This document shows positions 23,827-33,709 of a DNA stretch of 64,000 bases, one piece after another. Position 1 is the first letter of the stretch. The number at the start of each line of letters is the position of its first letter. Location: the NCBI RefSeq assembly GCF_000314895.2, contig NZ_CM001773.1, positions 1,405,442-1,469,441 on the forward strand. Direction: 5' to 3'. Below the pieces are notes generated by a model, which saw nothing but the letters and a program-made list of their open reading frames with translations, searched no databases and was not told the DNA's origin. The stretch comes from Providencia sneebia DSM 19967. GTDB taxonomy: Bacteria; Pseudomonadota; Gammaproteobacteria; Enterobacterales; Enterobacteriaceae. The position numbers and the translations under genes were made by a program.

Positions 23827-24036
23827 ATGTCTAAAGTTAAAGGTAACGTTAAGTGGTTCAACGAGTCTAAAGGTTTCGGTTTTATCACTCCAGAAGATGG
23901 TAGCAAAGATGTATTTGTTCATTTTTCTGCGATTACAAGCGACGGTTTCAAAACCCTAGCTGAAGGCCAGAAAGTTGAATTCGAAATCACTGAAGGCGCT
24001 AAAGGTCCATCTGCTGTAAACGTTGTCTCTTTGTAA
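23827..24036 (+). CDS. cspE: cold-shock family protein CspE
   Basis: A 69-residue single cold-shock domain with RNA-binding motifs KGFGFITP (RNP1) and DVFVHFSAI (RNP2). It is closest to CspE by its start [16 protein letters not shown] and by its position near lipA. A TTG directly before (23824) is open, but the ATG at 23827 has AAAGG upstream and gives the conserved start. The 5' spacer of about 215 bases suggests a long untranslated leader, common in this family. It ends in a strong terminator. Confidence 0.94.
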   Translation: MSKVKGNVKWFNESKGFGFITPEDGSKDVFVHFSAITSDGFKTLAEGQKVEFEITEGAKGPSAVNVVSL

Positions 24037-24077
24037 TTTAATCATTCTGAATTTAATCACATAGAAACGAATAGCTT

Positions 24078-24110
24078 AAACCTGCTCCCAATTGGAGCAG
24101 GTTTTATTTT
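24078..24110 (+). terminator. terminator of cspE
   Basis: A perfect 11-bp stem (AAACCTGCTCC / GGAGCAGGTTT) with a 5-base loop is followed by a T-rich tail on the plus strand, 42 bases after the cspE stop. Confidence 0.92.
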
Positions 24111-24122
24111 ATCTGCTAGGCA

Positions 24123-24150
24123 ACAAAAAGCCCCGTAAAACGAGGCTTCA
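24123..24150 (-). terminator. terminator of lipA
   Basis: On the minus strand AGCCTCG and CGGGGCT (one G-T pair) form a stem with a 5-base loop followed by TTTTTGTTG, 34 bases after the lipA stop. It is adjacent to but separate from the cspE terminator. Confidence 0.85.
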
Positions 24151-24183
24151 TGATCTTTTAAAAGCAATAAACTTAGAAGCGGG

Positions 24184-25149
24184 TTACTTGACTTCTTCAC
24201 CTTTCGCTTGGAGATCCGCATGGTAGGAAGAGCGAACGAAAGGACCACAAGCAGCATGAGTGAAGCCCATCGCCATTGCTTCTTCTTTCATTTCATCAAA
24301 CTCCGCAGGGCTCACATAGCGCTTCACAGGAAGATGATGGCGGCTTGGTTGTAAATACTGCCCAAGTGTTAACATAGTGACACCATGACGGCGTAAATCA
24401 CGCATAACGTCAATGATTTCTTCATTTGTTTCACCTAAACCAATCATCAGCCCTGATTTAGTTGGAATTTCAGGGTGAGCTTCTTTGAATCTTTCAAGAA
24501 GTTTCAGTGACCATTCATAGTTGGCACCAGGACGAACTTGGCGATAAACACGTGGTACGTTTTCTAAGTTGTGGTTAAAAACATCGGGTGGTGTTTCGAT
24601 CAGAATATCTAATGCTCTATCCATTCTACCGCGAAAGTCTGGTACTAAAGTTTCAATTTTAATGGTTGAATTTTTTTCACGGATTGCGCTAATACAATCA
24701 GCAAAGTGCTGAGCACCACCATCACGTAAATCATCACGGTCAACCGATGTGATCACGACATAACGTAACGCCATATCTTTAATAGTTTGGGCGAGTTTGA
24801 TTGGCTCATTTGCATCTGGCGCATTTGGGCGTCCATGAGCAACATCACAGAAAGGACAGCGGCGGGTACAAATAGCACCCAAAATCATAAAAGTTGCTGT
24901 TCCGTGGTTAAAACATTCGGATAAGTTGGGGCAGGATGCTTCTTCACAGACCGAATGCAAACCATTTTTGCGCATTGCAGCTTTGATCCCTTGAATCCGA
25001 GTTGAATCTGCCGGCAGCCTAATTTTCATCCAATCGGGTTTACGTAGAATTTCTTCGCGCTCAGTGACAACGTTTTTGACAGGGATCAGCGCCATTTTAT
25101 CGGCGTCACGATATTTGATTCCGCGTTCTATCTGAATAGGTTTACTCAT
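24184..25149 (-). CDS. lipA: lipoyl synthase (radical SAM)
   Basis: LipA inserts two sulfur atoms into octanoyl groups on lipoyl domains. The 321-residue length equals E. coli LipA. It has the auxiliary cluster motif [12 protein letters not shown] and the radical SAM motif CTRRCPFC, plus the C-terminal RSSYHADLQ with the conserved Ser ligand. ATG 25149 gives [10 protein letters not shown]; the frame is open to 25182. It follows lipB, which makes its substrate. Confidence 0.97.
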   Translation of the reverse strand: MSKPIQIERGIKYRDADKMALIPVKNVVTEREEILRKPDWMKIRLPADSTRIQGIKAAMRKNGLHSVCEEASCPNLSECFNHGTATFMILGAICTRRCPFCDVAHGRPNAPDANEPIKLAQTIKDMALRYVVITSVDRDDLRDGGAQHFADCISAIREKNSTIKIETLVPDFRGRMDRALDILIETPPDVFNHNLENVPRVYRQVRPGANYEWSLKLLERFKEAHPEIPTKSGLMIGLGETNEEIIDVMRDLRRHGVTMLTLGQYLQPSRHHLPVKRYVSPAEFDEMKEEAMAMGFTHAACGPFVRSSYHADLQAKGEEVK

Positions 25150-25273
25150 AATTGTGCCGGTTCCAGGTCTCTTTGAAGTCATTGGATAAGTCTATTTCTG
25201 TGAATATTAAGTACGGGAGCCGTTACTTATCCATTAAAATTTATTTGAAAAATGTTAAAAAATTATAGCATGA

Positions 25274-25903
25274 TTACTGAGCAACATGAAATCCTAGTGT
25301 GTCACAGAACTGTTTAATTAGCACGGGCTGAACATCGGCTAATGTCACTTGTGGTACAAAATTGCGAAGTTGAATCATTTTTAATTGCGCATAACCGCAA
25401 GGATTGATGCGGTTAAAAGGTTCAAGATCCATATTAATATTCAGCGCTAAACCATGAAATGAGCAGCCTTTACGGATACGTAAACCTAATGAGCAAATTT
25501 TGTCGCCATTGACATATACACCCGGTGCATCAGGGCGAGGATAGGCATCAACTTGGTAATGTGCGAGTGTTTTAACCACCGTGGTTTCAAGCGCGGTCAC
25601 GAGATCGCGCACGCCAATTTTGTTGCGTTTCAGATCTAGCATCACATACATAACTTGTTGGCCGGGGCCATGGTAGGTAACTTGTCCACCGCGATCACTT
25701 TGGATCACCGGAATATCTCCCGGTGCGAGGACATGCTCTGCTTTGCCCGCTTGACCTTGAGTAAAGACTCGAGGGTGCTCAACAAGCCAAAGTTCATCAG
25801 GTGTCTCTTGAACCCGAGTTTCAGTAAACTGGTGCATTTTGTCAGAGATTTTTTGGTAGGGAGCTAACCCGAATTGGCGCACTATAATATTTTTTGTTGA
25901 CAA
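25274..25903 (-). CDS. lipB: octanoyltransferase
   Basis: LipB moves octanoyl groups from acyl carrier protein to lipoyl domains. Motifs are [15 protein letters not shown], the catalytic Lys in [11 protein letters not shown] and the catalytic Cys in [10 protein letters not shown]. There is no ATG at the front. A TTG at 25903 gives a start matching E. coli LipB and is preceded by GTGGATG nine bases upstream; a GTG at 25918 is the alternative. Length is 209 residues from the TTG. It lies 124 bases upstream of lipA. Confidence 0.94.
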   Translation of the reverse strand: MSTKNIIVRQFGLAPYQKISDKMHQFTETRVQETPDELWLVEHPRVFTQGQAGKAEHVLAPGDIPVIQSDRGGQVTYHGPGQQVMYVMLDLKRNKIGVRDLVTALETTVVKTLAHYQVDAYPRPDAPGVYVNGDKICSLGLRIRKGCSFHGLALNINMDLEPFNRINPCGYAQLKMIQLRNFVPQVTLADVQPVLIKQFCDTLGFHVAQ

Positions 25904-26091
25904 TATTGTAACATCCACATTAAAACAATGGATCGCTAGTATAACGCTGGTCGGGTTATATCGCTAGTTTTACGCAGTAAAATACTGCAACTAATACAAT
26001 ATTAATATGTTAAATTATATGTTTTATTTAAATAAAGACTCGTGACATTTTTTGAAATATTATCCTCAATAGTCGTAACAAAAAGGTGTTA

Positions 26092-26127
26092 TTATTGAAA
26101 ACGGTGTACAGTATTCATATACACCGT
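26092..26127 (-). terminator. terminator of the orphan gene
   Basis: On the minus strand ACGGTGTA and TACACCGT form an 8-bp stem with an 11-base loop, followed by TTTTCAATAATA, only 10 bases after the stop codon of the gene at 26137. Confidence 0.8.
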
Positions 26128-26136
26128 CAACATGAA

Positions 26137-26703
26137 TTACTTAACCATTCCCCCTTCAGAATAATGAGGATTAGCTTTCATAAAATCTTGATGTATTTTT
26201 TTTAAATTGTCATTTTGTGCTTTTTCAGCCTCTTGATATTTTGGTGTCATTATATGGTGATTATGTTTATCCATATCGTCGATATTTTTTATATTACTCT
26301 TTGAAGATTTTAAATTTGATGAGAGATTATTGAGTTGGTTCTCAAATTTATCTAATGATTGCATCTTAGATGCATTATGCTTATAAGATGAACTATTAAT
26401 TTTTCCTTTTAGGTCGTTAACTTTTCCTTTTAAACTAATAAGAGTTGTTTGACCTTTGCTAATATTCTTTTTTACATCATAAATGGCAATATTTTTAGAC
26501 ATGAATGAAAGACTATTCATTGTTTTAGGATTACTTTTTTTACTTAAGTCATCAATAAGATTACTAATTGACTTAAGTTCTTTTTTAAGATTATTAATAT
26601 CTTGTTTATGAACGGTTTTTTTATCTGTAGATATATTACTTATACTCATTTGTTGCGAGTTAGACAACGAAATATTTGAAATAGACACTATTATATTCCT
26701 CAT
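26137..26703 (-). CDS. orphan Lys/Ser/Asn-rich, coiled-coil-like protein of unknown function
   Basis: I do not recognise this 188-residue protein. It is rich in Lys, Ser, Asn and Asp, has no Cys or Trp, and no signal peptide or membrane segment. The first ~27 residues contain the segment SISNIS twice (Ser/Asn-rich, disordered); the middle (about 35-150) is mostly helical with heptad-like Leu/Ile spacing (INNLKKELKSISNLIDDL). The Ser/Asn-rich start resembles type III secretion signals, but that is only an impression. The ATG at 26703 has no ribosome binding site; the GTG at 26688 has AGGA eight bases upstream and may be the real start. It lies between lipB and ybeD, adjacent in E. coli, and has its own terminator and a dyad upstream, which suggests an inserted, separately expressed gene. 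Confidence 0.7.
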   Translation of the reverse strand: MRNIIVSISNISLSNSQQMSISNISTDKKTVHKQDINNLKKELKSISNLIDDLSKKSNPKTMNSLSFMSKNIAIYDVKKNISKGQTTLISLKGKVNDLKGKINSSSYKHNASKMQSLDKFENQLNNLSSNLKSSKSNIKNIDDMDKHNHHIMTPKYQEAEKAQNDNLKKIHQDFMKANPHYSEGGMVK

Positions 26704-26756
26704 TATATATTTAAAATAGAAATTAGAGAATAATAATCGTCTTATAAAAGAGCAAC

Positions 26757-26773
26757 TGATTCATAATGAATCA
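26757..26773. promoter_or_regulatory. perfect dyad upstream of the orphan gene
   Basis: TGATTCA TAA TGAATCA is a 17-bp palindrome with perfect 7-base arms, 54 bases before the ATG (69 before the GTG) of the gene at 26137-26703. It looks like an operator for a dimeric regulator; the regulator is unknown. Confidence 0.4.
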
Positions 26774-26827
26774 TTATTTTTCATTATAAATCATATTAAA
26801 ATAGAGTATTTTTATTAAAATTAAATA

Positions 26828-26882
26828 ATTAATATAAAAACTACGTCTTAATAAATTAATATCTAATTATTAAGACGTAGTT
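26828..26882 (-). terminator. strong hairpin terminator after ybeD
   Basis: A perfect 16-bp inverted repeat (AACTACGTCTTAATAA at 26839-26854 and its complement at 26867-26882) has a 12-base loop. On the minus strand it is followed by TTTTTATATT. It closes the transcript coming from dacA/ybeD and isolates the orphan gene from it. Confidence 0.85.
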
Positions 26883-26943
26883 GATTTTAAGTTAGATTAA
26901 AAAGCAGAAATATAAATATATGTCAGTGCTATTTTTAGAATAA

Positions 26944-27207
26944 TTAAAGAACCATTTTAACACGTTCTAATGCACCGAGCTCTTCATACAGCTTTTCAAC
27001 TTGGTCAATGTGAGTTGCATTAATTGTAATTGAAACTGAGTGATAATTACCTTTGCTGCTTGGTTTCACTTCTGGAGAATAATCACCCGGAGCATGGCGT
27101 TGAACTACTTCAACGACCTCATCAAGTAGCTCAGGTTCTGCTACTCCCATCACTTTGTAAGTGAATGAGCAAGGGAACTCAAGCAGTTCATTTAATTTGG
27201 TTTTCAT
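26944..27207 (-). CDS. ybeD: YbeD (UPF0250/DUF493) family protein
   Basis: A small cytoplasmic protein of 87 residues, the same length as E. coli YbeD, with an ACT-like fold known for the family. Conserved blocks are [31 protein letters not shown] and [22 protein letters not shown] lies seven bases before ATG 27207, so the upstream in-frame codons (to 27225) are not used. Function is not established. It lies between dacA and lipB, as in E. coli, apart from the inserted gene. Confidence 0.94.
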   Translation of the reverse strand: MKTKLNELLEFPCSFTYKVMGVAEPELLDEVVEVVQRHAPGDYSPEVKPSSKGNYHSVSITINATHIDQVEKLYEELGALERVKMVL

Positions 27208-27304
27208 GGGCGCTCCTAATAGCATAAATAATGCTGATGAGATAATTCATCCCATCAGCTCTTGATATAAAATATATGGGGATGCTCTATAATTTATTCA
27301 AGGT

Positions 27305-28516
27305 CTAACCAAACCAACGATGGAATAGTAATTTAATATAATCAATCAAACGACTGAAAAATCCACCTTCTTCCACATCTTTGAGTACAACAAGTGGGCG
27401 TTGTTCAATGGTTTTACCATCAAGTTGGAAGTTAATAGTACCAACTTGTTGCCCTTTACTGAGTGGCGCTTCAAGCTCATTACTTGCAATGTCATAACTT
27501 GCTTTGAGATCTTTAAGGCGACCACGAGGAATGGTGAGGAATAGATCTTCAGTTACCCCTAACTTCACTTTATTATCATCACCAAACCAAACTGGTTCTG
27601 AGGCAAATTCAACACCGGCTTGTAATGGTTTTACTGTTTCATAAAAACGAAAACCGTAGGTCAGCAGTTTTTTACTTTCTGCATCACGACCTTTCATACT
27701 TTTTCCGCCCATAACAGCAGAAATTAGGCGCATATCACCTTCAGTTGCAGAGGCAACTAAATTAAAGCCCGCAGCATTAGTATGACCTGTTTTAATTCCA
27801 TCAACAGCAAGGCTTTTATCCCATAACAGGCCATTACGGTTTGTTTGGCGGATATTATTAAAGGTAAATTCTTTTTCTTTATAAATCGCGTATTCTTCGG
27901 GAACATCGCGGATCAAGGCTTGCCCGATAAGTGCCATATCCCTTGCAGAACTATATTGGCCTTCAGCATCTAAGCCATGAACTGTTTTGAAATGCGTGTT
28001 TTGTAGGCCAAGTTTACCAACATAATCATTCATTAAACGCACAAAGTTGCTTTGATCGCCAGCTACATAATCTGCCATAGCAACGCATGCATCATTGCCT
28101 GATTGCAAGTTAATTCCGCGTGTTAATTGGGAAACGCTAACGCGATCACCCGGTTTTAAAAACATCAAAGACGAACCTTTGAAAATTGGATTGCCTGTCG
28201 CCCATGCATCTTCGTTAACGGTGACCATATCTTCAGCACCAATTTTCCCAGATTTGATTGCTTGGCCAATAACATAGCTAGTCATCATTTTGGTTAAGCT
28301 AGCAGGATCGCGGCGTTGATCCGCATTTTTGGCCGCTAAAACTTTACCCGAATTGTAATCAATTAAAATATAAGCTTCAGCATCAATGTCCGGTGCCGAA
28401 GGAACAGGTGTATTCGGGAATGGTTCATTTGCATGTGCGATGTTAGTAATAGAAAGAAGCAGGGTGGCGCTTAATAAAGTACAGCGCAACGTGCGCAAAG
28501 AAACAGAATTTTTCAT
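27305..28516 (-). CDS. dacA: D-alanyl-D-alanine carboxypeptidase (PBP5)
   Basis: PBP5 trims the terminal D-Ala from peptidoglycan pentapeptides in the periplasm. Of 403 residues, about 29 form a signal peptide ending AHA. Active-site motifs are SLTKMM (SxxK), SGN (in [11 protein letters not shown]) and KTGHT. The C-terminal beta domain (about 290-380) ends in an amphipathic helix ([17 protein letters not shown]) that anchors the enzyme to the outer face of the inner membrane. It sits between rlpA and ybeD. Confidence 0.96.
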   Translation of the reverse strand: MKNSVSLRTLRCTLLSATLLLSITNIAHANEPFPNTPVPSAPDIDAEAYILIDYNSGKVLAAKNADQRRDPASLTKMMTSYVIGQAIKSGKIGAEDMVTVNEDAWATGNPIFKGSSLMFLKPGDRVSVSQLTRGINLQSGNDACVAMADYVAGDQSNFVRLMNDYVGKLGLQNTHFKTVHGLDAEGQYSSARDMALIGQALIRDVPEEYAIYKEKEFTFNNIRQTNRNGLLWDKSLAVDGIKTGHTNAAGFNLVASATEGDMRLISAVMGGKSMKGRDAESKKLLTYGFRFYETVKPLQAGVEFASEPVWFGDDNKVKLGVTEDLFLTIPRGRLKDLKASYDIASNELEAPLSKGQQVGTINFQLDGKTIEQRPLVVLKDVEEGGFFSRLIDYIKLLFHRWFG

Positions 28517-28638
28517 GGTTGTATAGTGACATCCGGAATTCGGTTAACACAAGGAGGCGCAGTTTAACAAAGCTATGATGATTAAGAAAAGGGGCTTTGG
28601 TACTGCGCCAATATTTTTACACGAGTTTACGACAAATT

Positions 28639-29616
28639 TTAAGGCGCAATAACCATCGAGGCTTGATGTAGCTCTGCCTGAATGCGTGCTTGTAGATCGA
28701 CGGCTTGCTGCCTTTCTTTAAATGGCCCTAATTGAACGCGATAAATATTGCTGTAAGGCTGTAGGCGTCCCGGAACATCAAATTTGTTTTTTAAGTTCTT
28801 CAGCATGGTATCCGCATTTTGGCGATTACCAATTGCGCCAACTTGCACTAAATAACCCGTTTCAGGAACTGCGTCGACTGGCGCTTCAGCTTGTGGTTCT
28901 TGTGGTTCTGTGAGCTTGAAATCGTGTTCAGGCACAACAGGTTCCATTGGAGTCGTTGGTTGCTGCGCTGGGAGAACATTTTCGGGGGTAGGGAGATTTT
29001 CCATAACCGGAGTTCCCATTGGGCCTGAACCTAATTGTGGGCGACCTGGCAGCGCATAACTTTGTTTTACAAAATTAGAGCCAATTGTGCCGGGGCCGGA
29101 TAATGAACCATCTGGCGCAACTTGAATAGCATCTATTTTGATTTTAGTAGACGGCATTAAATTTAAGCGATCAGCAACAGCACGCGACACTGCAATATTT
29201 TTGCCTTGTGTATAAGGGCCTCTATCATTAACGCGAACTACCATCATTCGACCATTCATCATATTGGTGATGCGTACATAACTTGGGATCGGAAGTGTTG
29301 GGTGTGATGCTGTTAAATCAACAGGATTAATACGTTCACCAATTGCACTCATATTGCCAGTAGCTTCTGTACCATAAATAGAGGCGTAGCCCGTTTGAGA
29401 AAATTGTGATGTATCACGAACGATTTGATATTGTTGACCATTTCGCTGATAGTCACTATTTGCAGTTGGGTGATAAGGCTCATAATGAGGCTCAGCACCT
29501 AGAACATCCTGAGTTGGCACCGCAGGAATATTCGTAGGTTGCTTGGGCTTTTCTTCAGTAACACATCCGCTAAGCAATGCTGCGGTAATGCTAAGGATAA
29601 TCCATTGAAAACGCAT
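28639..29616 (-). CDS. rlpA: septal ring lipoprotein RlpA
   Basis: Lipoprotein of 325 residues with lipobox LLSGC (Cys near residue 18). A double-psi beta-barrel domain (about 75-165) contains GERINP, NGRMMVVRVNDRGPY and AVADRL, then comes a Pro/Glu-rich linker (about 195-250) and a C-terminal SPOR domain (about 252-325, YLVQVGAIGNRQNADTML) that binds denuded glycan strands at the septum. Some family members are lytic transglycosylases; the Glu and His of that site have counterparts here, but activity is not proven. Just downstream of mrdB, 12 bases apart. Confidence 0.94.
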   Translation of the reverse strand: MRFQWIILSITAALLSGCVTEEKPKQPTNIPAVPTQDVLGAEPHYEPYHPTANSDYQRNGQQYQIVRDTSQFSQTGYASIYGTEATGNMSAIGERINPVDLTASHPTLPIPSYVRITNMMNGRMMVVRVNDRGPYTQGKNIAVSRAVADRLNLMPSTKIKIDAIQVAPDGSLSGPGTIGSNFVKQSYALPGRPQLGSGPMGTPVMENLPTPENVLPAQQPTTPMEPVVPEHDFKLTEPQEPQAEAPVDAVPETGYLVQVGAIGNRQNADTMLKNLKNKFDVPGRLQPYSNIYRVQLGPFKERQQAVDLQARIQAELHQASMVIAP

Positions 29617-29628
29617 ACTAAGCCTCTT

Positions 29629-30741
29629 TTATAAACTCTTGGAAAGAAATTTTTTGTGTGTATGAATAGACATGATAATACCGAATCCAGCCATTAAAAC
29701 AATGAGAGCGGAGCCACCATAGCTGACAAGAGGTAGTGGAACACCAACGACGGGTAATATACCACTGACCATTCCGATATTCACAAATACATAAACAAAA
29801 AGGATCAGGATTAAGCCACCAACCATAACGCGGCCAAATGTATTTTGCGCATTAGCGGCAATATACAGTCCTCTTATAATTAGCAGTAGGTAAAGCGCTA
29901 ATAAAACTAATACACCAATCAAACCAAGCTCTTCGGATAATACTGCAAAGATAAAGTCGGTATGACGCTCAGGCAAAAATTCTAATTGTGATTGTGTACC
30001 ATGTAACCAACCTTTACCCATCAGGCCACCAGATCCAATGGCAATTTTGGATTGAATAATATGATAGCCAGCACCAAGAGGGTCACTTTCTGGATCAAGC
30101 AACATCATCACGCGCGCCCTTTGGTAATCATGCATTAAGAAAAACCACAGTAGAGGGATAAAAGCGGCGAGCGCAACGGCTGCAATGGTAATCAATCGCC
30201 AACTCATACCGGCTAAAAACAGCACAAATAAACCTGAAGTAGCGACTAATATTGACGTTCCAAGGTCAGGTTGCGCGGCAACAAGTAAGGTTGGTAAGAA
30301 AATAAGTACCAATGCAATCATGGTATTTTTTAATGATGGTGGACATAAATCACGATTCATAAACCTCGCCACCATGAGCGGTACTGCAATTTTGGCGATT
30401 TCTGATGGTTGAAAGCGAATAATACCAAGGTCTAGCCAGCGTTGTGCGCCTTTACTTATTTGCCCAAAAGCATCCACAAAGATAAGTAAAATGACACAAA
30501 ATATATACAGTTGCGGAGCGAGGTTTTCATAAACACGTGGGGGAATTTGTGCCATAACAATCATCACTACCAGCCCAGCAGCGATTTGCCCCATTTTGCG
30601 TTCCATCATTTCTATATCTTGCCCACTTGCGCTCCACATGATCATAGCGCTATAAGCAAGTAGCGCTAAAACGATCAGCAGCATAGGCACATCAATGTGC
30701 AGACGTGTTGAGAGTGATAATTTATTTTTATCGTCTGTCAT
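29629..30741 (-). CDS. mrdB: peptidoglycan glycosyltransferase RodA
   Basis: SEDS-family polymerase (370 residues, about 10 membrane helices) that extends glycan strands for rod-shaped growth together with PBP2. Family motifs are [43 protein letters not shown] and [14 protein letters not shown]. It starts 4 bases after mrdA and leads into rlpA, the E. coli order. Confidence 0.96.
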   Translation of the reverse strand: MTDDKNKLSLSTRLHIDVPMLLIVLALLAYSAMIMWSASGQDIEMMERKMGQIAAGLVVMIVMAQIPPRVYENLAPQLYIFCVILLIFVDAFGQISKGAQRWLDLGIIRFQPSEIAKIAVPLMVARFMNRDLCPPSLKNTMIALVLIFLPTLLVAAQPDLGTSILVATSGLFVLFLAGMSWRLITIAAVALAAFIPLLWFFLMHDYQRARVMMLLDPESDPLGAGYHIIQSKIAIGSGGLMGKGWLHGTQSQLEFLPERHTDFIFAVLSEELGLIGVLVLLALYLLLIIRGLYIAANAQNTFGRVMVGGLILILFVYVFVNIGMVSGILPVVGVPLPLVSYGGSALIVLMAGFGIIMSIHTHKKFLSKSL

Positions 30742-30745
30742 AATG

Positions 30746-32635
30746 TTAACGGTCTTCCTCTGGGCTTGCTGGTGTACTGCTTAGCCGTGTTTTATTGTCA
30801 CCTAACAGAACATGGTCAAATATTTGTCTAACAAGATCACCGACAGCGGGACCTGCTCCCCCATTTTCTAAAATAATAGCAACAGCAACGGTCGGTTTAT
30901 CATAAGGAGCATAAGCCATCATTAATTTATGATCGCGTAAATGCTCAGCAAGTTTACTGGCATTGTAGGTTTCATAGCTGAAAACTTGCGCAGTCCCCGA
31001 TTTAGCGGCTGCTTTATAGGGGGTACCAACAAAGCTACGGCGGCCTGTTCCATTTGGGGCATTCGCAACGCCATACATTCCTTGTTTAGCGATTTCCCAG
31101 AAACCTGAATGGATATCACCAATTTGGCTGGTTCCTTTGTCTTCATAAGGAACCATAGCATTGCCTAATTTTGTTCCATAAAGCAAATGTGGCGTCTTTA
31201 CTTGGCCATCATTGATTAACGTCATCAAGGCTTTAGAAAGTTGGATAGGTGTTGCAGTCCAATAACCTTGCCCAATACCGACGGGAATAGTATCCCCTTG
31301 ATACCAAGGCTTTTTATAGCGTTTTTGCTTCCATTCGCGAGTCGGCATGATCCCAGAGCGCTCTTCAGCAAGATCAATACCGGTATAGTCACCAAAGCCA
31401 AATTTTGACATCCAATTGGATAATCTATCGATTCCCATATCATAGGCAACCTGATAGAAGAAGGTATCCGCTGATTCAATAATCGATTTAGTAACATTTA
31501 ATTTACCATGTCCCCAGCGTTTCCAGTCACGATAGCGTTTTTCTGAACCAGGTAGCTGCCACCAACCGGGGTCAAAAATGGTGGTAGTTGGTGTGATAAC
31601 TTTTTCACTTAAAGCCGCAACAGAAATAAACGGTTTTACTGTTGAAGCTGGTGGATACAGCCCTTGAGTTGTCCGATTAATTAATGGTCTGTCTGGGTTA
31701 TTTAAAAGCGCTTGATAGTCTTTATTTGATATGCCATTAACAAAAAGGTTTGAGTCATAGCTTGGGTTAGAGACCAATGCTAATATTTCACCATTACGCG
31801 GATCCGTGACAATGACAGCCGCGCGGCTGGTTGTCAGTAATTTTTCAATATATGTTTGAAGTTCAAGGTCAATGGTTAAATAGATATCACGACCCGCTTG
31901 TGGCGGCTGCTCGTGTAATTGGCGAATGACTCGACCACGGCTGTTAACTTCCACTTCTTCATAGCCAGTTTTGCCATGCAAAATATCTTCATAATAGCGC
32001 TCAATACCTAATTTTCCGATATCGTAACTGGCGGCATAGTTTGCAGAAAGGCCTTCTTTTTCAAGGCGCTCCACATCTTTATCATTCTTTTTCGCTACAT
32101 AGCCAATAACATGAGTTAACGCAGAACCATAAGGATATGAACGGCGCTGATAACTTTTGACTTCTAGGCCAGGAAAACGGTATTGATTAACAGCGAAACG
32201 AGCAACCTGCACTTCATCGAGTTGTGTTTTTAGTGCAATTGACGTGAAGCGGCGGGAGCGCTTGCGCTCTTTTTCAAAGTTAGCAATATCTTCATCAGTC
32301 AGCCCAACAATCTCACGCAATTTATTGAGCGTATCTTGAAGGTCTTCAACTTTTTCCGGAACAATTTCGAGTTGGTAGAATGTTTTATTTAGGGCAAGTT
32401 GAACACCATTACGATCGTAAATAATGCCTCGACTTGGTGCAATAGGAACCAGTTTTATGCGGTTGTCGTTTGAGCGAGTTTGATAATCTTCGTGGCGAAC
32501 AACTTGTAAATGATACAAATTAGTGACAAGAATAGCGGTTAATAACACGATCACGCCGAAAGCAATTAATGCTCGACGGATAAATAACATCGATTCTGCT
32601 GTGTGGTCGCGAAAAGGGGTACGCTGATTTTTCAT
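30746..32635 (-). CDS. mrdA: penicillin-binding protein 2
   Basis: Peptidoglycan transpeptidase of the elongasome (629 residues). One membrane helix (about 20-45) is followed by a pedestal domain, then the transpeptidase domain (about 260-610) with PPASTVKPF (SxxK), SADTFFYQ (SxN) and AAKSGTAQV (KSGT). It acts with RodA, encoded directly downstream, and is the mecillinam target in E. coli. Confidence 0.96.
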   Translation of the reverse strand: MKNQRTPFRDHTAESMLFIRRALIAFGVIVLLTAILVTNLYHLQVVRHEDYQTRSNDNRIKLVPIAPSRGIIYDRNGVQLALNKTFYQLEIVPEKVEDLQDTLNKLREIVGLTDEDIANFEKERKRSRRFTSIALKTQLDEVQVARFAVNQYRFPGLEVKSYQRRSYPYGSALTHVIGYVAKKNDKDVERLEKEGLSANYAASYDIGKLGIERYYEDILHGKTGYEEVEVNSRGRVIRQLHEQPPQAGRDIYLTIDLELQTYIEKLLTTSRAAVIVTDPRNGEILALVSNPSYDSNLFVNGISNKDYQALLNNPDRPLINRTTQGLYPPASTVKPFISVAALSEKVITPTTTIFDPGWWQLPGSEKRYRDWKRWGHGKLNVTKSIIESADTFFYQVAYDMGIDRLSNWMSKFGFGDYTGIDLAEERSGIMPTREWKQKRYKKPWYQGDTIPVGIGQGYWTATPIQLSKALMTLINDGQVKTPHLLYGTKLGNAMVPYEDKGTSQIGDIHSGFWEIAKQGMYGVANAPNGTGRRSFVGTPYKAAAKSGTAQVFSYETYNASKLAEHLRDHKLMMAYAPYDKPTVAVAIILENGGAGPAVGDLVRQIFDHVLLGDNKTRLSSTPASPEEDR

Positions 32636-32667
32636 GCCACTGCCATAGTGAATATATTAAAAACTGA

Positions 32668-33138
32668 CTATTCCCGATGATATGGGTGATTAGTCGTAAT
32701 GCTCCAAGCTCGATAAAGGCTTTCTGCAACAAGTACTCTGACAAGTGGATGGGGCAGAGTTAGTGGAGAAAGAGACCAACTTTGCATAGCGGCATCTTTA
32801 CAAGCAGGGGCTAACCCTTCCGGTCCGCCAATAAGCAGGCTAACATTTCGCCCGTCTTGTTTCCAACTTTCAAGTTGATTAGCAAGCTTTGGTGTATCCC
32901 AGCGATCACCTGGTATATCCAATGTGACAATTCGATTGCCTTTACCAACAGCCGCTAACATCAATTCACCTTCTTTTTCGAGAATGCGTTTAATGTCTGC
33001 ATTTTTGCCACGTTTTCCTGCGGGTATTTCAATCAGCTCAAAAGGCATATCTTTAGGAAAACGGTGCAGATAATCCATAAAGCCGGTCTGAACCCAGTCC
33101 GGCATTTTTGTCCCTACAGCAATGAGTTGTAATTTCAA
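32668..33138 (-). CDS. rlmH: 23S rRNA pseudouridine-1915 N3-methyltransferase
   Basis: A 156-residue SPOUT methyltransferase that modifies position 1915 in helix 69 of 23S rRNA on 70S ribosomes. Signatures are [23 protein letters not shown] and [20 protein letters not shown] with the C-terminal HPYHRE. It is two bases after rsfS and upstream of mrdA. Confidence 0.96.
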   Translation of the reverse strand: MKLQLIAVGTKMPDWVQTGFMDYLHRFPKDMPFELIEIPAGKRGKNADIKRILEKEGELMLAAVGKGNRIVTLDIPGDRWDTPKLANQLESWKQDGRNVSLLIGGPEGLAPACKDAAMQSWSLSPLTLPHPLVRVLVAESLYRAWSITTNHPYHRE

Positions 33139-33140
33139 AC

Positions 33141-33458
33141 TCAGCTCCAGAGTTTTTCAAGTTCATACATGCGACGGCTTTCATCTTGCATGATATGAAC
33201 AATCGCTTCACCAAGGTCAACGACAATCCAATCAGATACGCCTTGGCCTTCAACGCCAAGTGGATGGAGGCCATTTTTACGGCATGCTTCAATTAAGCGG
33301 TCTGCAACAGACATGAGATGGCGGCTTGATGTACCAGTACAGATGACCATTTGGTCAGTAATACTTGATTTTCCACGGACATCAATAGTCATGATATCTT
33401 CAGCTTTTGCATCATCAAGCTGAGCGATTATAAATTGTTGAAGTTCAGTTCCTTGCAA
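33141..33458 (-). CDS. rsfS: ribosomal silencing factor RsfS
   Basis: RsfS binds protein uL14 and prevents subunit joining when nutrients are short. Motifs are [39 protein letters not shown] and the end YELEKLWS. There is no ATG: a TTG at 33458 is preceded by AAAAGGTGA at good distance and yields 105 residues, the E. coli length. A GTG at 33467 is an alternative without a ribosome binding site. First gene of the rsfS-rlmH-mrdA-mrdB-rlpA series here. Confidence 0.94.
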   Translation of the reverse strand: MQGTELQQFIIAQLDDAKAEDIMTIDVRGKSSITDQMVICTGTSSRHLMSVADRLIEACRKNGLHPLGVEGQGVSDWIVVDLGEAIVHIMQDESRRMYELEKLWS

Positions 33459-33709
33459 AAGGTTCACCTTTTATTCTATTCAAATTATACAGTGCATAAA
33501 GTTAAACAATGTTTGTAATATACCTGTTAAGGTCGGGGCATTTTACCCTAGATTTTGAGAAAAATCGGCTAAATTCTTATATATTAATTAATGTGTGGAA
33601 TTTATATGAGTAACTGCGGCTAAGTTCAAGGAATTTATACAAACTTTACAATGTAATAGACGGCTAAGCAGAGGCGAGAACTAACAATAGAAAATGGAGA
33701 ATATCTGTC

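Noticed and set aside
26137-26703. toxin-antitoxin or phage origin for the orphan gene
   Set aside because: There is no partner gene, integrase or att-like repeat nearby and no known toxin motif.
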